The notes: generated by a model not told the origin, from the sequence alone. 64,000 bases of DNA from JASHPR01 sp963833885 (GCA_963833885.1 CAWHZU010000023.1:248001-312000), one strand, 5' to 3'; numbered from the stretch's first letter, positions 43,160 through 51,457 are shown. Translations and numbers: made by a program.

Positions 43160-44027
43160 TGCCTCTCATAGCGTTGCCCACGGCCTCTCGCAGGCCGCGG
43201 CGCACCAGGGCGGCCGCGACCTTCTTCCGGTACTCCGCCGACCCGTGCAGGTCAGATGGCGGGTCGAGGTCGGCGGCCGCAACGCGGCCTGCCTCGTCGA
43301 ACAGCTCGGCCGTCGGCCGCTCGCCTTCCAGGAGTTCCTCTGCTGCCGTTGCCCGGGCCGGCACGTCGGACACGCCGGCGAACGCCAGCCTTGCATCGGT
43401 GATCGTGCCGACGTTCAGCGTCACCGATGTTGCCAGCCCGACCATGGCGAAGTCCCCGTGGCGGCGCGCGACCTCCTGGAACGAGGTCCCGGTGCCCGGT
43501 CTGGCGGCCAGGAACCGCACCTCGGTGAGCAGCTCGTCGGGACCGCGTGACGTGGTGAGGTACCCCTCGAACCACTCCGCCGCCGGAACGACCCGCTCGC
43601 CCGACGGGCCGCGCACCACGAACTCCGCGTTGAGCGCCCGGGCGACGGCCGGCAGCTCGGCCGCCGGGTCGGCGTGCGCCAGGCTGCCTCCCACCGTGCC
43701 GCGGCTGCGGATCGCCTCGTGCCCGATCAGCGGCAGCGCGGCAGCGAGCAGCGGCACCGACTCGGCGATGGTCGCGGACTCCTCGGCCATGTACTCCCGT
43801 GTCGTGGCGCCGATCGTCACCCAGCCGTCGGCGGCTGACACCCCGGAGAGTCCTTCCACGCCGTTGATGTCGATGAGCACCGCCGGCTGGGCCAGCCGCA
43901 AAGCCAGCAGCGGGATCAGGCTCTGGCCGCCGGCGAGCACGCTCGCCTCGTCCTGATGCTCGGCCAGCAGATCCAGCGCCTCGGCTACCGTTCCAGGCGC
44001 TTCGTAATCAACGGGAGATAGCTTCAT
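43152..44027 (-). CDS. Molybdenum hydroxylase medium (FAD-binding) subunit
   Basis: 291 residues. FAD-binding motifs are AGGQSLIPLLALRLAQPAVL (residues ~32-51) and TVGGSLAHADPAAELPAVA (~112-130). The C-terminal CO-dehydrogenase flavoprotein domain ends KKVAAALVRRGLREAVG. It is the first gene of the three-gene operon and receives electrons from the Fe-S subunit. ATG at 44027. Confidence 0.95.
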   Translation of the reverse strand: MKLSPVDYEAPGTVAEALDLLAEHQDEASVLAGGQSLIPLLALRLAQPAVLIDINGVEGLSGVSAADGWVTIGATTREYMAEESATIAESVPLLAAALPLIGHEAIRSRGTVGGSLAHADPAAELPAVARALNAEFVVRGPSGERVVPAAEWFEGYLTTSRGPDELLTEVRFLAARPGTGTSFQEVARRHGDFAMVGLATSVTLNVGTITDARLAFAGVSDVPARATAAEELLEGERPTAELFDEAGRVAAADLDPPSDLHGSAEYRKKVAAALVRRGLREAVGNAMRGSD

Positions 44028-44148
44028 AAGCGCGGCCCTTCGATCTGGCAGTGGGTGCTGGGGCAGCGTTCCAGCTCCACCCAGCCTGCTCTGACAACCC
44101 TATCGAGAGCAGTCAAAGTTCTGTCAGCCGGCTGTCGGACGGGCTGGG

Positions 44149-44577
44149 TTAGGCCGGGCGGTCCGCGACTGCGCAGGCAGGCGCGAGCAGTTCGGTCGGC
44201 AGGATGCTGGCGAGCACGTCGTGGTGGGTGGGGGCGGCCTCGGCGTGACGCTGGCGGCCGGCCTCGGTCAAGGTCACGTAAATGCCGCGCCGGTCCATGT
44301 CGCACTCGCAGCGCTCGACCAGGCCGACGCGGGCCAGCCGGTCGATAAGGCGGGACAGGGCGCTCTGGCTCAGGTGCACGGACTCGGCCAGTTCCTGGGC
44401 CCGGAACTTGTGGTCCGCACTCTCGGCCAGCCGGTCGAGGACCTCGAACTCGCTGACGCCGAGCCCGTGCCGGGCGCCTAGCTCGTGCTCGAGCGCGCCG
44501 AACGCGGTGGCGTAACTGGCGGTGATGGTGCGCCAGGCCCGGCCGACGGAATCAGCGGCGGGCTGTATCGAGCTCAT
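44149..44577 (-). CDS. MarR-family transcriptional regulator
   Basis: 142 residues from the ATG at 44577; the frame runs 25 codons further upstream but across the operator. The winged helix: GLGVSEFEVLDRLAESADHK, FRAQELAESVHLSQSALSRL and IDRLARVGLVERCECDMDRR followed by the wing GIYVTLTEAG. The DxRG wing motif is present. It is divergent from an MFS exporter with a 13-bp-arm operator between them, so it should repress both until ligand binds. Confidence 0.92.
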   Translation of the reverse strand: MSSIQPAADSVGRAWRTITASYATAFGALEHELGARHGLGVSEFEVLDRLAESADHKFRAQELAESVHLSQSALSRLIDRLARVGLVERCECDMDRRGIYVTLTEAGRQRHAEAAPTHHDVLASILPTELLAPACAVADRPA

Positions 44578-44600
44578 GGGCGGATCGTAGCTGGTCTGAC

Positions 44601-44639
44601 CACTAGATGCAAGTGCATTAATTGCGCTTGCATCTAGTG
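44601..44639. promoter_or_regulatory. MarR operator
   Basis: Perfect inverted repeat: CACTAGATGCAAG (44601-44613) and CTTGCATCTAGTG (44627-44639), 13-base spacer containing an inner GCATTAATTGC symmetry. The right arm overlaps the exporter -35, so binding would block that promoter. Confidence 0.8.
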
Positions 44640-44667
44640 CTTGTACATGCATATATTCCGGGACATG
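44628..44667 (+). promoter_or_regulatory. Promoter of the MFS gene, probably leaderless
   Basis: TTGCAT (44628-44633), 18-base spacer, TATATT (44652-44657). Transcription would begin about 44664-44665, exactly at an ATG (44665-44667). Confidence 0.65.
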
Positions 44668-44776
44668 GACTCACCCAGTAGCACTCGAGAACTCTCCTCC
44701 GCTACGCCACCGGCGGGGCCAGTCAGCGGCGTATGACGACCAGCGCTGGAACCGCCGGCTGTGGGCCACGCTCATC

Positions 44777-46207
44777 GTGCTGTGCGCCGCGCTGTTCCTC
44801 GACGGGCTCGACGTGTCGATGGTCGGCGTGGCGCTGCCTGCTATCCGTTCCGACCTTGGGCTGAGCACGACGTCGCTGCAGTGGATCGTCAGCGGCTACG
44901 TGCTCGGCTACGGCGGCCTGCTGCTGCTCGGCGGCCGGGCCGCCGACCTGCTCGGCCGCCGTCGTGTCTTCCTGGCGGCGCTGGGCATGTTCGCGGTGGC
45001 CTCGCTGCTCGGCGGCCTGGTGAGCAGCCCCGAGCTGCTGATCGCGGCCCGCTTCGTCAAGGGCATCGCTGCGGCGTTCACGGCGCCTGCAGGGCTGTCG
45101 CTGCTGACCACGACGTTCCACGAGGGCCCGATGCGCAACCGGGCGATCAGCGTGTACTCGGCGTTCGGCGCCAGCGGCTTCTCGCTGGGACTGGTGCTGT
45201 CTGGCCTGCTCACCGAAGTGAGCTGGCGGCTCACGCTGCTGGTCCCGGCGCCGGTGGCGCTGATCACGCTGATCGCGGCGGTGCGGGTCATCCCGCGGCA
45301 CGCCCCGGTGGACCGCCGGGGGCGGCGCTTCGACATTCCGGGCGCGGTCGCGGCCACCGTGGCGATGCTGCTGCTGGTCTACACGGTGGTCTCGGCCCAG
45401 CAGGCGGGCTGGGCCTCGGCCCGGACCATCGGCTCGTTCGCCGCCGTGGCCGTGCTGCTCGCCGGGTTCGTGTGGATCGAGCTGAACAGCGCGGATCCGC
45501 TGGTCCGGCTGGGCGTGTTCCGGCTGGGCGCGCTCACCAGGGCGAACATCGGCGCGATGACGCTGTTCGGCTCCTACGTGTCGTTCCAGTTCCTGGTCAC
45601 GCAGTACCTGCAGACCCTGAACGGCTGGTCGGCGCTGTCGACAGCGCTGGCCTTCCTGCCAGCCGGCGTGATGGTCGCGGTGCTGTCCACGCGGATGGGC
45701 TCGATCATCGACCGGTTCGGCACGGCCAGGGTCACGGTCATCGCGTTCGCCTGCCTGGTGGCGGGCTATGCGGTGTTCCTGCAGATCGGCACCAGGCCGG
45801 ACTACCCGGCCGTGATCATGCCGGCGGTGCTGCTGATCGGCCTGGCCTTCGGCCTGGGCTTCTCCTCGCTCAGCCTGGCTGCGACCGCGGGCGTCCCGGA
45901 CGCGGAGCAGGGACTGGCGGCGAGCCTCTTCCAGACCTCGTTCCAGCTCGGCGGGGCCATCGTGCTGGCCATCGTGACGGCGGTGGTGGACGCGGGCGGC
46001 GCCAACCGGGTGCTGTCGGCGCAGGCCACGCTGGGCGCCTACCGGCCGGCCCTGGCCGTGATCACCTTGGTCTCGGCGCTGGGCGCCACCACCGCGCTGA
46101 CGGCGCTGCGCCCGGCCCGCCGCCGCCGGGCCGCCGCGGCCGAGCTCGTGGCCGTGATCCCCGAGCAGGCGGAGCAGGTGCCGGCCGGCGTGGCCTGCGA
46201 GGACTAG
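44777..46207 (+). CDS. MFS multidrug exporter, DHA2-like (14 TM); 5' end frameshifted
   Basis: 476 residues from the GTG at 44777, many membrane helices. Motif A-like GGRAADLLGRRRVFLAALGM follows helix 2, motif C-like FGASGFSLGLVLSGLL is in helix 5, and the N-terminal LFLDGLDVSMVGVALPAI is typical of DHA2 drug/proton antiporters. The promoter and leaderless ATG at 44665 are one frame earlier: that frame reads MDSPSSTRELSSATPPAG then stops at 44736. The exporter frame upstream of 44777 reads AYDDQRWNRRLWATLIV, the normal N-terminus. One extra base between ~44690 and 44735 explains both. As written, only the internal GTG could start the protein. Confidence 0.85.
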   Translation: MLCAALFLDGLDVSMVGVALPAIRSDLGLSTTSLQWIVSGYVLGYGGLLLLGGRAADLLGRRRVFLAALGMFAVASLLGGLVSSPELLIAARFVKGIAAAFTAPAGLSLLTTTFHEGPMRNRAISVYSAFGASGFSLGLVLSGLLTEVSWRLTLLVPAPVALITLIAAVRVIPRHAPVDRRGRRFDIPGAVAATVAMLLLVYTVVSAQQAGWASARTIGSFAAVAVLLAGFVWIELNSADPLVRLGVFRLGALTRANIGAMTLFGSYVSFQFLVTQYLQTLNGWSALSTALAFLPAGVMVAVLSTRMGSIIDRFGTARVTVIAFACLVAGYAVFLQIGTRPDYPAVIMPAVLLIGLAFGLGFSSLSLAATAGVPDAEQGLAASLFQTSFQLGGAIVLAIVTAVVDAGGANRVLSAQATLGAYRPALAVITLVSALGATTALTALRPARRRRAAAAELVAVIPEQAEQVPAGVACED

Positions 46208-46219
46208 GGCGAGCGCGCG

Positions 46220-46258
46220 GGCCGGCAGCCGGCCATCCATCGAGGGCGGCTGCCGGCC
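46220..46258 (+). terminator. Hairpin terminator after the MFS gene
   Basis: GGCCGGCAGCCG (46220-46231) and CGGCTGCCGGCC (46247-46258), a perfect 12-bp stem 13 bases after the stop. Confidence 0.8.
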
Positions 46259-46341
46259 GCGCTATGACTCCGCGCGCGCCGCGTGCCCGGCCGCCCCGGC
46301 CCCGGACTGTGGCGCCGGGGTCACCCGTCTGGCCATCTCTC

Positions 46342-46391
46342 TTGACGCAACCGAACGGTTGCCATAATATAGCAACCGTTCGATTGCTATA
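46342..46391 (+). promoter_or_regulatory. Promoter with twin palindromic operators for the DUF2182 gene
   Basis: -35 TTGACG (46342-46347), 17-base spacer, -10 TAATAT (46365-46370). GCAACCGAACGGTTGC (46347-46362) sits between the boxes, and GCAACCGTTCGATTGC (46372-46387) follows the -10. The two 16-bp sites are centred 25 bases apart. An alternative pairing CGAACGGTTGC / GCAACCGTTCG spans the -10. This is typical of repression by a TetR-like dimer pair. No cognate regulator is adjacent. Confidence 0.75.
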
Positions 46392-46406
46392 TTGCTGGAG
46401 GGTGTC

Positions 46407-47090
46407 ATGGGTTCTCCTGCGCTGCCTGCAGTGGTGACGCGCACCACGCCAGCCGTGACGGCAGCCGCGCTGACGGGGACGCTCGGGCTCGCCGCCGCGT
46501 CCTGGGTGGTCGCGGTCCGGCAGATGCACGGGATGGACATGGGGGTGGCGACCCGGCTCGGCTCGTTCGCGTTTTTCATCGGCGTGTGGGTGGTGATGAT
46601 GGCGGCGATGATGCTGCCGGGCGCGGTCCCGGCGGTGCTGAGACGCGCCCAGGCCAGCCACGGGGTGCGCGCCGTGCCGCTGTTCATCGGGTCGTATCTC
46701 GCCGTCTGGGCGCTGGCGGGCGCCGCGGTGTACGCGCTGTACCGTCCGCATGGATCTGTCGCCGCCGCGGTTGTTGTGATCGCGGCCGGTGTCTACGAGT
46801 TCACGCCGCTCAAGCGGCACTTCCGCCGCCGCTGCCGCGACCGCGTCCGCTCGGGATTCCGGTTCGGGCTCTGCTGCGCCGGCTCGAGCATCGGGCTGAC
46901 GGCCATGCTGCTGGCGCTGGGCGTCATGAGCGTCACCTGGATGTCGGTGACCGCCATCCTCGTCCTCGCCCAGAAGCTCCTTCCGCCCAAAGCCGCCGTC
47001 GATGTGCCACTGGCGCTCGCGATCACGGGGCTCGGTGTCTGGATCATCCTCGCGCCCTTCTCGGTTCCCGGGCTCACGCCACCGATGTGA
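46407..47090 (+). CDS. DUF2182 metal-related membrane protein
   Basis: 227 residues from the ATG at 46407 after CTGGAGGG. Seven or so membrane segments. Characteristic DUF2182 features: a QMHGMDMG stretch rich in Met and His after helix 1, WVVMMAAMMLPGAVPAVLRR, VYEFTPLKRHFRRRCR, GFCCAG-like GLCCAGSSIGLTAMLLALG, and a C-terminal helix pair. The Met/His/Cys residues suggest interaction with a metal such as copper, but the role is not established. It is controlled by a twin operator (see 46342-46391). Confidence 0.88.
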   Translation: MGSPALPAVVTRTTPAVTAAALTGTLGLAAASWVVAVRQMHGMDMGVATRLGSFAFFIGVWVVMMAAMMLPGAVPAVLRRAQASHGVRAVPLFIGSYLAVWALAGAAVYALYRPHGSVAAAVVVIAAGVYEFTPLKRHFRRRCRDRVRSGFRFGLCCAGSSIGLTAMLLALGVMSVTWMSVTAILVLAQKLLPPKAAVDVPLALAITGLGVWIILAPFSVPGLTPPM

Positions 47091-47167
47091 GCCGTCACCG
47101 GCGGCGCGGGCCAGATCAAGCGGCCACGCGAGACCATGTGGTGCCCGTCCCTGCGACCGGCATGCGC

Positions 47168-47755
47168 TCACCGCGGCGTAAAGGCGGCCTGGATGGTGAG
47201 GGTGGCGTGCATCGAGGCCATGCCCATCTGATTCCAGGTGAGGCCGAAGTCGGCCCGGTTGATGCGGACCTGGGCGTCGAGCGTGATCTCGCCGTCGTCG
47301 TGGATGTTCGCCGCGGCATCGAAGGACAGCGGCCGGGTGCGGTCCCGCACGGTCAGCGTGCCGGTCACGGCGGCACCCTGGCCAGATGGCCGGATGCCGT
47401 CTGCGGTGAAGGTGATGTCGGGGTAGTAGGCGCTGTCGAAGAAGTCAGCCGAGCGCAGGTGCGTGTCGCGCCGGGTGTTCTTCGTCTCGATGGACGCTGC
47501 GGCCACCGTGACGGTGCCATTGGCCGTGCCGTCCGCACGGACGGTGCCGTTTCCGCTGACCATGCGGAAGACGCCGTTCACCGGAGCCAGGCCCCAGATG
47601 GTCCTGCTCTTCAGCCCGATACGGGACTTGACCGGGTCCAGGACCCATTCCCCGGCCAGGTTCCCGTCCTTCAGCAGAGCCTGCAGCGAACCCGCAGGGA
47701 CCGCCTGACCTGGGCCTGGGCCTGTCGTCCAGGCAGGCTTCGGTGTTTTCGCCAT
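47168..47755 (-). CDS. YceI family protein
   Basis: 195 residues. Lipocalin-like YceI fold: GEWVLDPVKSRIGLKSRTIW, GVFRMVSGNGTVRADG, SIETKNTRRDTHLRSADFFD, YYPDITFTADGIR and ADFGLTWNQMGMASMHATLT. The family binds isoprenoid-like lipids. There is no signal peptide here, only a ~25-residue N-terminal extension, so it is probably cytoplasmic. It lies three bases downstream of the siderophore-interacting protein gene in one operon. Confidence 0.93.
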   Translation of the reverse strand: MAKTPKPAWTTGPGPGQAVPAGSLQALLKDGNLAGEWVLDPVKSRIGLKSRTIWGLAPVNGVFRMVSGNGTVRADGTANGTVTVAAASIETKNTRRDTHLRSADFFDSAYYPDITFTADGIRPSGQGAAVTGTLTVRDRTRPLSFDAAANIHDDGEITLDAQVRINRADFGLTWNQMGMASMHATLTIQAAFTPR

Positions 47756-47758
47756 GGT

Positions 47759-48523
47759 TTATTCCATTCCTCTCTTGCCGGGAGTCCAGAACGGCTTGGT
47801 GATGATGGCGCGTCTGGGCCAGCCGCGGTCGCGTATGAGGTGGCTGCGGAGCGCCTGGATGGTGCGTGCCTCGCCGGCCAGGTAGGCGGTGCCGGGGCCG
47901 GGCAGGTCGGTGTCGCGCACCGCGTGCAGGAGAGAGGCCGAGCTGGCGGCGCTGCGCCCGTGCCGGTAGTGCCAGCGCACGTCGCCGGGGAGCGGGAGCT
48001 GGTCGCCCGGTTCGCTGGCTTCGATGATGGTGAGGGTGTGCTGGCTGGCGGGCAGCGAGCGCAGGATCGCGCCGAACGCGACGGCGGCGGTCTCCTCGCC
48101 GATGAGCAGGTGGCTGCCGGGGGGCCGTGCGACCAGGGTGCCCTGCGGCCTGGTGAAGGCGACGTGCTGGCCGGGGCGGGCGTGCCGGGCCCATTGCGCT
48201 CCGGGGCCGTCCCCGTGGTCGAGCACGGCCAGGTCCAGCCGGTCCGGGGTGCATTCCCAGATCGAGTAGGTCCGCATCTGGCCGAAGATCCAGTCCTTCG
48301 GGTTCCTCGGGGCCGGAGCGTCGCCGGCTGCCACGCGGACCTGCTGGCCGGGGATCCAGTCCAGCGTCGCGAGGGCGGCTGTGTCCAGGCGGATCCTGAT
48401 CATGCGCGCGGCTATCTGGTCCACGGACAGGACAGGAGCGTGCAGCAGCAGCCGGTCCCCGAGGCGGTGCCGGGACGGGGATTTCGGCTGGCAGTTGCTG
48501 GGACGGGTGCGGGCGGTGTCCAT
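47759..48523 (-). CDS. Siderophore-interacting FAD-binding protein (ViuB/SIP family)
   Basis: 254 residues. Flavin-binding RTYSIWE (R-x-Y-S/T) with GPGAQWARHARPGQHVAF after it, then NAD(P)H-side segments LLIGEETAAVAFGAILRSLP, VRWHYRHG and AYLAGEARTIQALRSHLIRD. SIP proteins reduce ferric siderophores to release iron. The N-terminal ~30 residues are basic and variable. It is co-transcribed with YceI, and 94 bases separate it from the end of the ABC permease gene upstream. No siderophore biosynthesis genes are in the window. Confidence 0.92.
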   Translation of the reverse strand: MDTARTRPSNCQPKSPSRHRLGDRLLLHAPVLSVDQIAARMIRIRLDTAALATLDWIPGQQVRVAAGDAPAPRNPKDWIFGQMRTYSIWECTPDRLDLAVLDHGDGPGAQWARHARPGQHVAFTRPQGTLVARPPGSHLLIGEETAAVAFGAILRSLPASQHTLTIIEASEPGDQLPLPGDVRWHYRHGRSAASSASLLHAVRDTDLPGPGTAYLAGEARTIQALRSHLIRDRGWPRRAIITKPFWTPGKRGME

Positions 48524-48617
48524 TGCGGAACCTTTCTGCTGCGCGCGGGTACGGACTGGCCTGGCTGGCCGGTCCAGATGCGGGACTGGGACGTTCGCTG
48601 CTGCCAGCGGGCCCGGC

Positions 48618-49430
48618 TCAGCGGCGGCGGTAAAGGGCAGTGGCGGCGGGGATCAGGACGATGATGAGCCCGGCGGTCCAGGCCAGGGACTGCCAGGCCC
48701 AGTGGGCTGCCGGTCCGCCCTGGGTGAGGGCGCGGACGGCGTTCATGGTGACGCTGACGGGCTGGTTGCGGGCGAAGGCCTGGAGCCAGCCGGGCATGGT
48801 GTCGACGGGGACGGCCAGGGAGCTGGCGAAGATGAAGATCAGGATGGGCAGGGTGCCGGCGAGCTGGGCGGTCTCGGCGTCCTTGACGGCCAGGCCGATG
48901 ATGGCCAGCAGCCAGGAGTAGGCGTAGGCGAACGCCAGCACCAGGCCGATCGCGGCGGCCCCAGCCAGGGCACCGTTGTTGAACCGGAAGCCGACGAGGG
49001 AGCCGACGGCCAGGACGACGGCCACGACGACGGTGGTGCGGCAGAAGTCGGCGAGGGTGCGGGCGATCAAGACGGCGGGGCGGGCGACGGGCAGGGAGCG
49101 GAACCGGTCGACGAGCCCGCCGGACAGGTCGGTGGCGAGCGCGACGGCGGTGGTGGCGCCGAAGAGGGTCGCTTCGACGAGCAGGCCGGGCAGCAGGTAG
49201 TTGGCGTAGCTGTAGCCGGGGGTGCGGATGGCGCCGCCGAAGACGTACCGGAACACGATGAGGAAGACGACCGGCTGGATGCTGGCGAAGTAGAGCATCT
49301 GGGGTGTGCGGGCCATGCGCCTGACGTTCCGCAGGGTGATGATGCTGGTGTCGGTCAGGAATGTCAGGGGGCCGGCGGTCCTGAACGTCAGAGGGCTGGC
49401 GGTCGTGGCGGTGGCGGGCTGGGCGGTCAT
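48618..49430 (-). CDS. ABC-2 type transporter permease, DrrB-like
   Basis: 270 residues, six membrane helices, with the DrrB pattern TLRNVRRMARTPQMLYFASIQ and VVFLIVFRYVFGGAI, then loop GGLVDRFRSLPVARPAVLIAR and C-terminal LAWTAGLIIVLIPAATALYR. ATG at 49430 overlaps the ATPase stop (ATGA). It is the same type as the edge-truncated permease at 1-359. The exported compound is unknown. It is controlled, by position, by the divergent TetR gene at 50.6 kb. Confidence 0.93.
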   Translation of the reverse strand: MTAQPATATTASPLTFRTAGPLTFLTDTSIITLRNVRRMARTPQMLYFASIQPVVFLIVFRYVFGGAIRTPGYSYANYLLPGLLVEATLFGATTAVALATDLSGGLVDRFRSLPVARPAVLIARTLADFCRTTVVVAVVLAVGSLVGFRFNNGALAGAAAIGLVLAFAYAYSWLLAIIGLAVKDAETAQLAGTLPILIFIFASSLAVPVDTMPGWLQAFARNQPVSVTMNAVRALTQGGPAAHWAWQSLAWTAGLIIVLIPAATALYRRR

Positions 49431-50440
49431 CGGGTGCTCCTTGCGGTGACGGGGGAATTGCCGGCGTCGGCCTGGCCGTTGCCGTCGTCGCGGGTACCCG
49501 GGTGCCCGGTGAGGGCGAGGAAGACCTCGTCGAGGGTGGGGTGGCGCAGCGTGGCGTCGCCGATGACGATGCCGGCGTCGTCGAGCAGGCGCAGCGCGTT
49601 GCGCAGCGTGGCGGTGCCCGCGGGCGCGGGCAGGGTGACCTGCTGGCTGTCGCGGCCGGTGCCTGCCGTTGCGCGGCCCAGCGGCGCGATGGCCTGGACC
49701 GCGTGGTCGCGCTGGCCGGGGTCGGTGACGTGGAACTCGACCAGGTCCCCGCTCAGGTCCGCCTTCAGCTCGCCGGGGCTGCCCTCGGCGATCAGCCGGC
49801 CGTGGTCCATGACGGCGATGTGGTGCGCGAGCCGGTCGGCTTCGTCCAGGTACTGGGTGGTCAGCAGCACGGTGGTGCCGGCGTCGGCGAGCTGCTCGAC
49901 GGCGGTCCACATGGCCAGCCGGCTGGCCGGGTCCAGGCCGGCGGTCGGTTCGTCCAGGAACACCGCCGGCGGGCTGGCGATCAGGCTGGCGGCCAGGTCG
50001 AGGCGGCGGCGCATGCCGCCTGAGTAGGTACCTGACCGCCGCCCGGCCGCGTCGGTGAGGCCGAACTGCTCCAGCAGCTCGGCGGCACGATGGCGGGCAC
50101 GGGAACGGGGCAGGTGGTACAGGCCGGCGATCATCTCCAGGTTCTCCCGGCCGGTGAGCAGCTCGTCCACGGTGGCGACCTGCCCGGTCAAGCCGATCAT
50201 GGAGCGCAGCCGGGCCGCGTCCTTGACCACATCACAGCCGAGAACGCGGGCGGTGCCCGCGGTGGGTGCCAGCAAGGTGGCCAGGATCCGCACCAGGGTG
50301 GTCTTCCCCGCTCCGTTCGGGCCGAGCAGCCCCAGCACCTTCCCAGCGGGGGCGGTCAGCGACACCCCGTCCAGCGCGGTCGTCGCGCCGAACGTCCGCC
50401 GCAATCCCCTGATCTCGATGACCGTGTCTGACTGCGCCAC
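49427..50440 (-). CDS. ABC transporter ATP-binding protein, DrrA-like
   Basis: 337 residues from the GTG at 50440, which has GGAGGAGA seven bases upstream. Walker A GPNGAGKTTLV, signature YSGGMRRRLDLA, Walker B VFLDEPTAGLDP, LLTTQYLDEADRLAHH, and the C-terminal TLRHPTLDEVFLALTG of the DrrA group. A longer in-frame extension to 50653 crosses the operator region and is not credible. It works with the overlapping permease as a drug or lipid exporter. Confidence 0.94.
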   Translation of the reverse strand: MAQSDTVIEIRGLRRTFGATTALDGVSLTAPAGKVLGLLGPNGAGKTTLVRILATLLAPTAGTARVLGCDVVKDAARLRSMIGLTGQVATVDELLTGRENLEMIAGLYHLPRSRARHRAAELLEQFGLTDAAGRRSGTYSGGMRRRLDLAASLIASPPAVFLDEPTAGLDPASRLAMWTAVEQLADAGTTVLLTTQYLDEADRLAHHIAVMDHGRLIAEGSPGELKADLSGDLVEFHVTDPGQRDHAVQAIAPLGRATAGTGRDSQQVTLPAPAGTATLRNALRLLDDAGIVIGDATLRHPTLDEVFLALTGHPGTRDDGNGQADAGNSPVTARSTR

Positions 50441-50465
50441 CAGAGCTCTCCTCCAATTATAGTAG

Positions 50466-50515
50466 AGTACTGTACTGCTCAGTTCGCGTACTGAGCCGTT
50501 CAGTACATGTACTGA
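50466..50515. promoter_or_regulatory. Operator cluster between DrrAB-like set and TetR gene
   Basis: Three palindromes in 50 bases share GTACT/AGTAC half-sites: AGTAC-T-GTACT (50466-50476), CTCAGT-N6-ACTGAG (50478-50495) and the perfect TCAGTACATGTACTGA (50500-50515). This gives dense, probably cooperative TetR binding over both divergent promoters. Confidence 0.75.
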
Positions 50516-50576
50516 GTGGTACGGTACATGCCAGTGAAGCGCCCCGTCAAACGGGCCTGCCAGGGAAGGAGCGGCT

Positions 50577-51167
50577 GTGGCACGACGCGTTCCGGGGCGG
50601 GAGGACCCGCGGGTCACCCAGACCCGCTCGGTCGTCCTCGACGCCGCCGCCACGCTGCTCGCCGAGCGGGGCTACGCCGCTTTCACCATGGACGCCCTCG
50701 TCGAGCGGACCGGCGTGTCCAAGACGACCATGTACAAGCACTGGCCCAGCCGCACCGTCCTCATCGCCGCCACCGTCCAGGCGATGGCCACCGAACCCGC
50801 CGCCCCCGATACTGGCGACGTCCGCGACGACCTGATCGCACTGACCATGGACAGCCTGGACGCCTACACCGGGCCCCGGTGGTCAGGACTGGCGAGCGTG
50901 CAGGAAGCCGCCGTGCACGACCCGGAACTGCGGGCGTCCCTGCAATCCGCCGTCAGCACCCGGTTCTCCGCGCCCAGGGCAGTCCTGGAACGCGCCATCA
51001 GCCGCGGCCAGCTACGTGCCGGACTCGACGTGGACACCGCCATCACGATCCTCATCGGAGCCATCTTCTTCCGGCTCCGCACCGCGGACCTGCCGCAAGT
51101 CAGGCGCGAGGTCCCCGCCATCATCGACACCATCCTGGACGGACTCCGCCCCAGGAAGGCCGATTAA
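50577..51167 (+). CDS. TetR-family regulator
   Basis: 196 residues from the GTG at 50577, with AGGGAAGGAG upstream. HTH: TQTRSVVLDAAATLLAERGY, AAFTMDALVERTGVSKTTMY and KHWPSRTVLIAATVQA. The C-terminal TetR_C domain includes SGLASVQEAAVHDPELRASL and DTAITILIGAIFFRLRTADL. It is divergent from the DrrAB-like exporter, which it presumably represses through the operator cluster at 50466-50515. Confidence 0.94.
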   Translation: MARRVPGREDPRVTQTRSVVLDAAATLLAERGYAAFTMDALVERTGVSKTTMYKHWPSRTVLIAATVQAMATEPAAPDTGDVRDDLIALTMDSLDAYTGPRWSGLASVQEAAVHDPELRASLQSAVSTRFSAPRAVLERAISRGQLRAGLDVDTAITILIGAIFFRLRTADLPQVRREVPAIIDTILDGLRPRKAD

Positions 51168-51180
51168 CCAGGCCGGCATC

Positions 51181-51200
51181 CCAGCCGCGATCCCGGCTGG
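51181..51200 (+). terminator. Short hairpin after the TetR gene
   Basis: CCAGCCG (51181-51187) and CGGCTGG (51194-51200), 6-base loop, 13 bases after the stop. The rest of the gap up to 51529 holds no supportable gene. Confidence 0.5.
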
Positions 51201-51457
51201 CAGAGCCTGCCTATGGCAGTCGCTAAGCCCGCCACGATGCGTCCGATGCTGGCCTTGACCGAACGATGCCAGAACCGGTTACCGTTAAACGGCAAGCTGG
51301 TCGCGGGCCGTCTGCGTCTGGCTTGGCCGGCGTTGGTCGCGAGCTCGGGCGATCCCATGTGCACGGCCGCTTCAACCAGCTCGACCAGCGACAGGTTGCG
51401 CGCTGCTCTCCGCTGTCTCCGCCCGCCCACCGCGCAGCCAGGGAGACGGGCGGCTTC

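Noticed and set aside
40270..44027. Form I CO dehydrogenase (coxMSL)
   Set aside because: The large subunit has AYRGPW in place of the AYRCSFR loop.
46586..48664. 692-codon plus-strand frame over DUF2182, YceI and SIP genes
   Set aside because: It crosses three well-supported genes on both strands and has shadow composition throughout.
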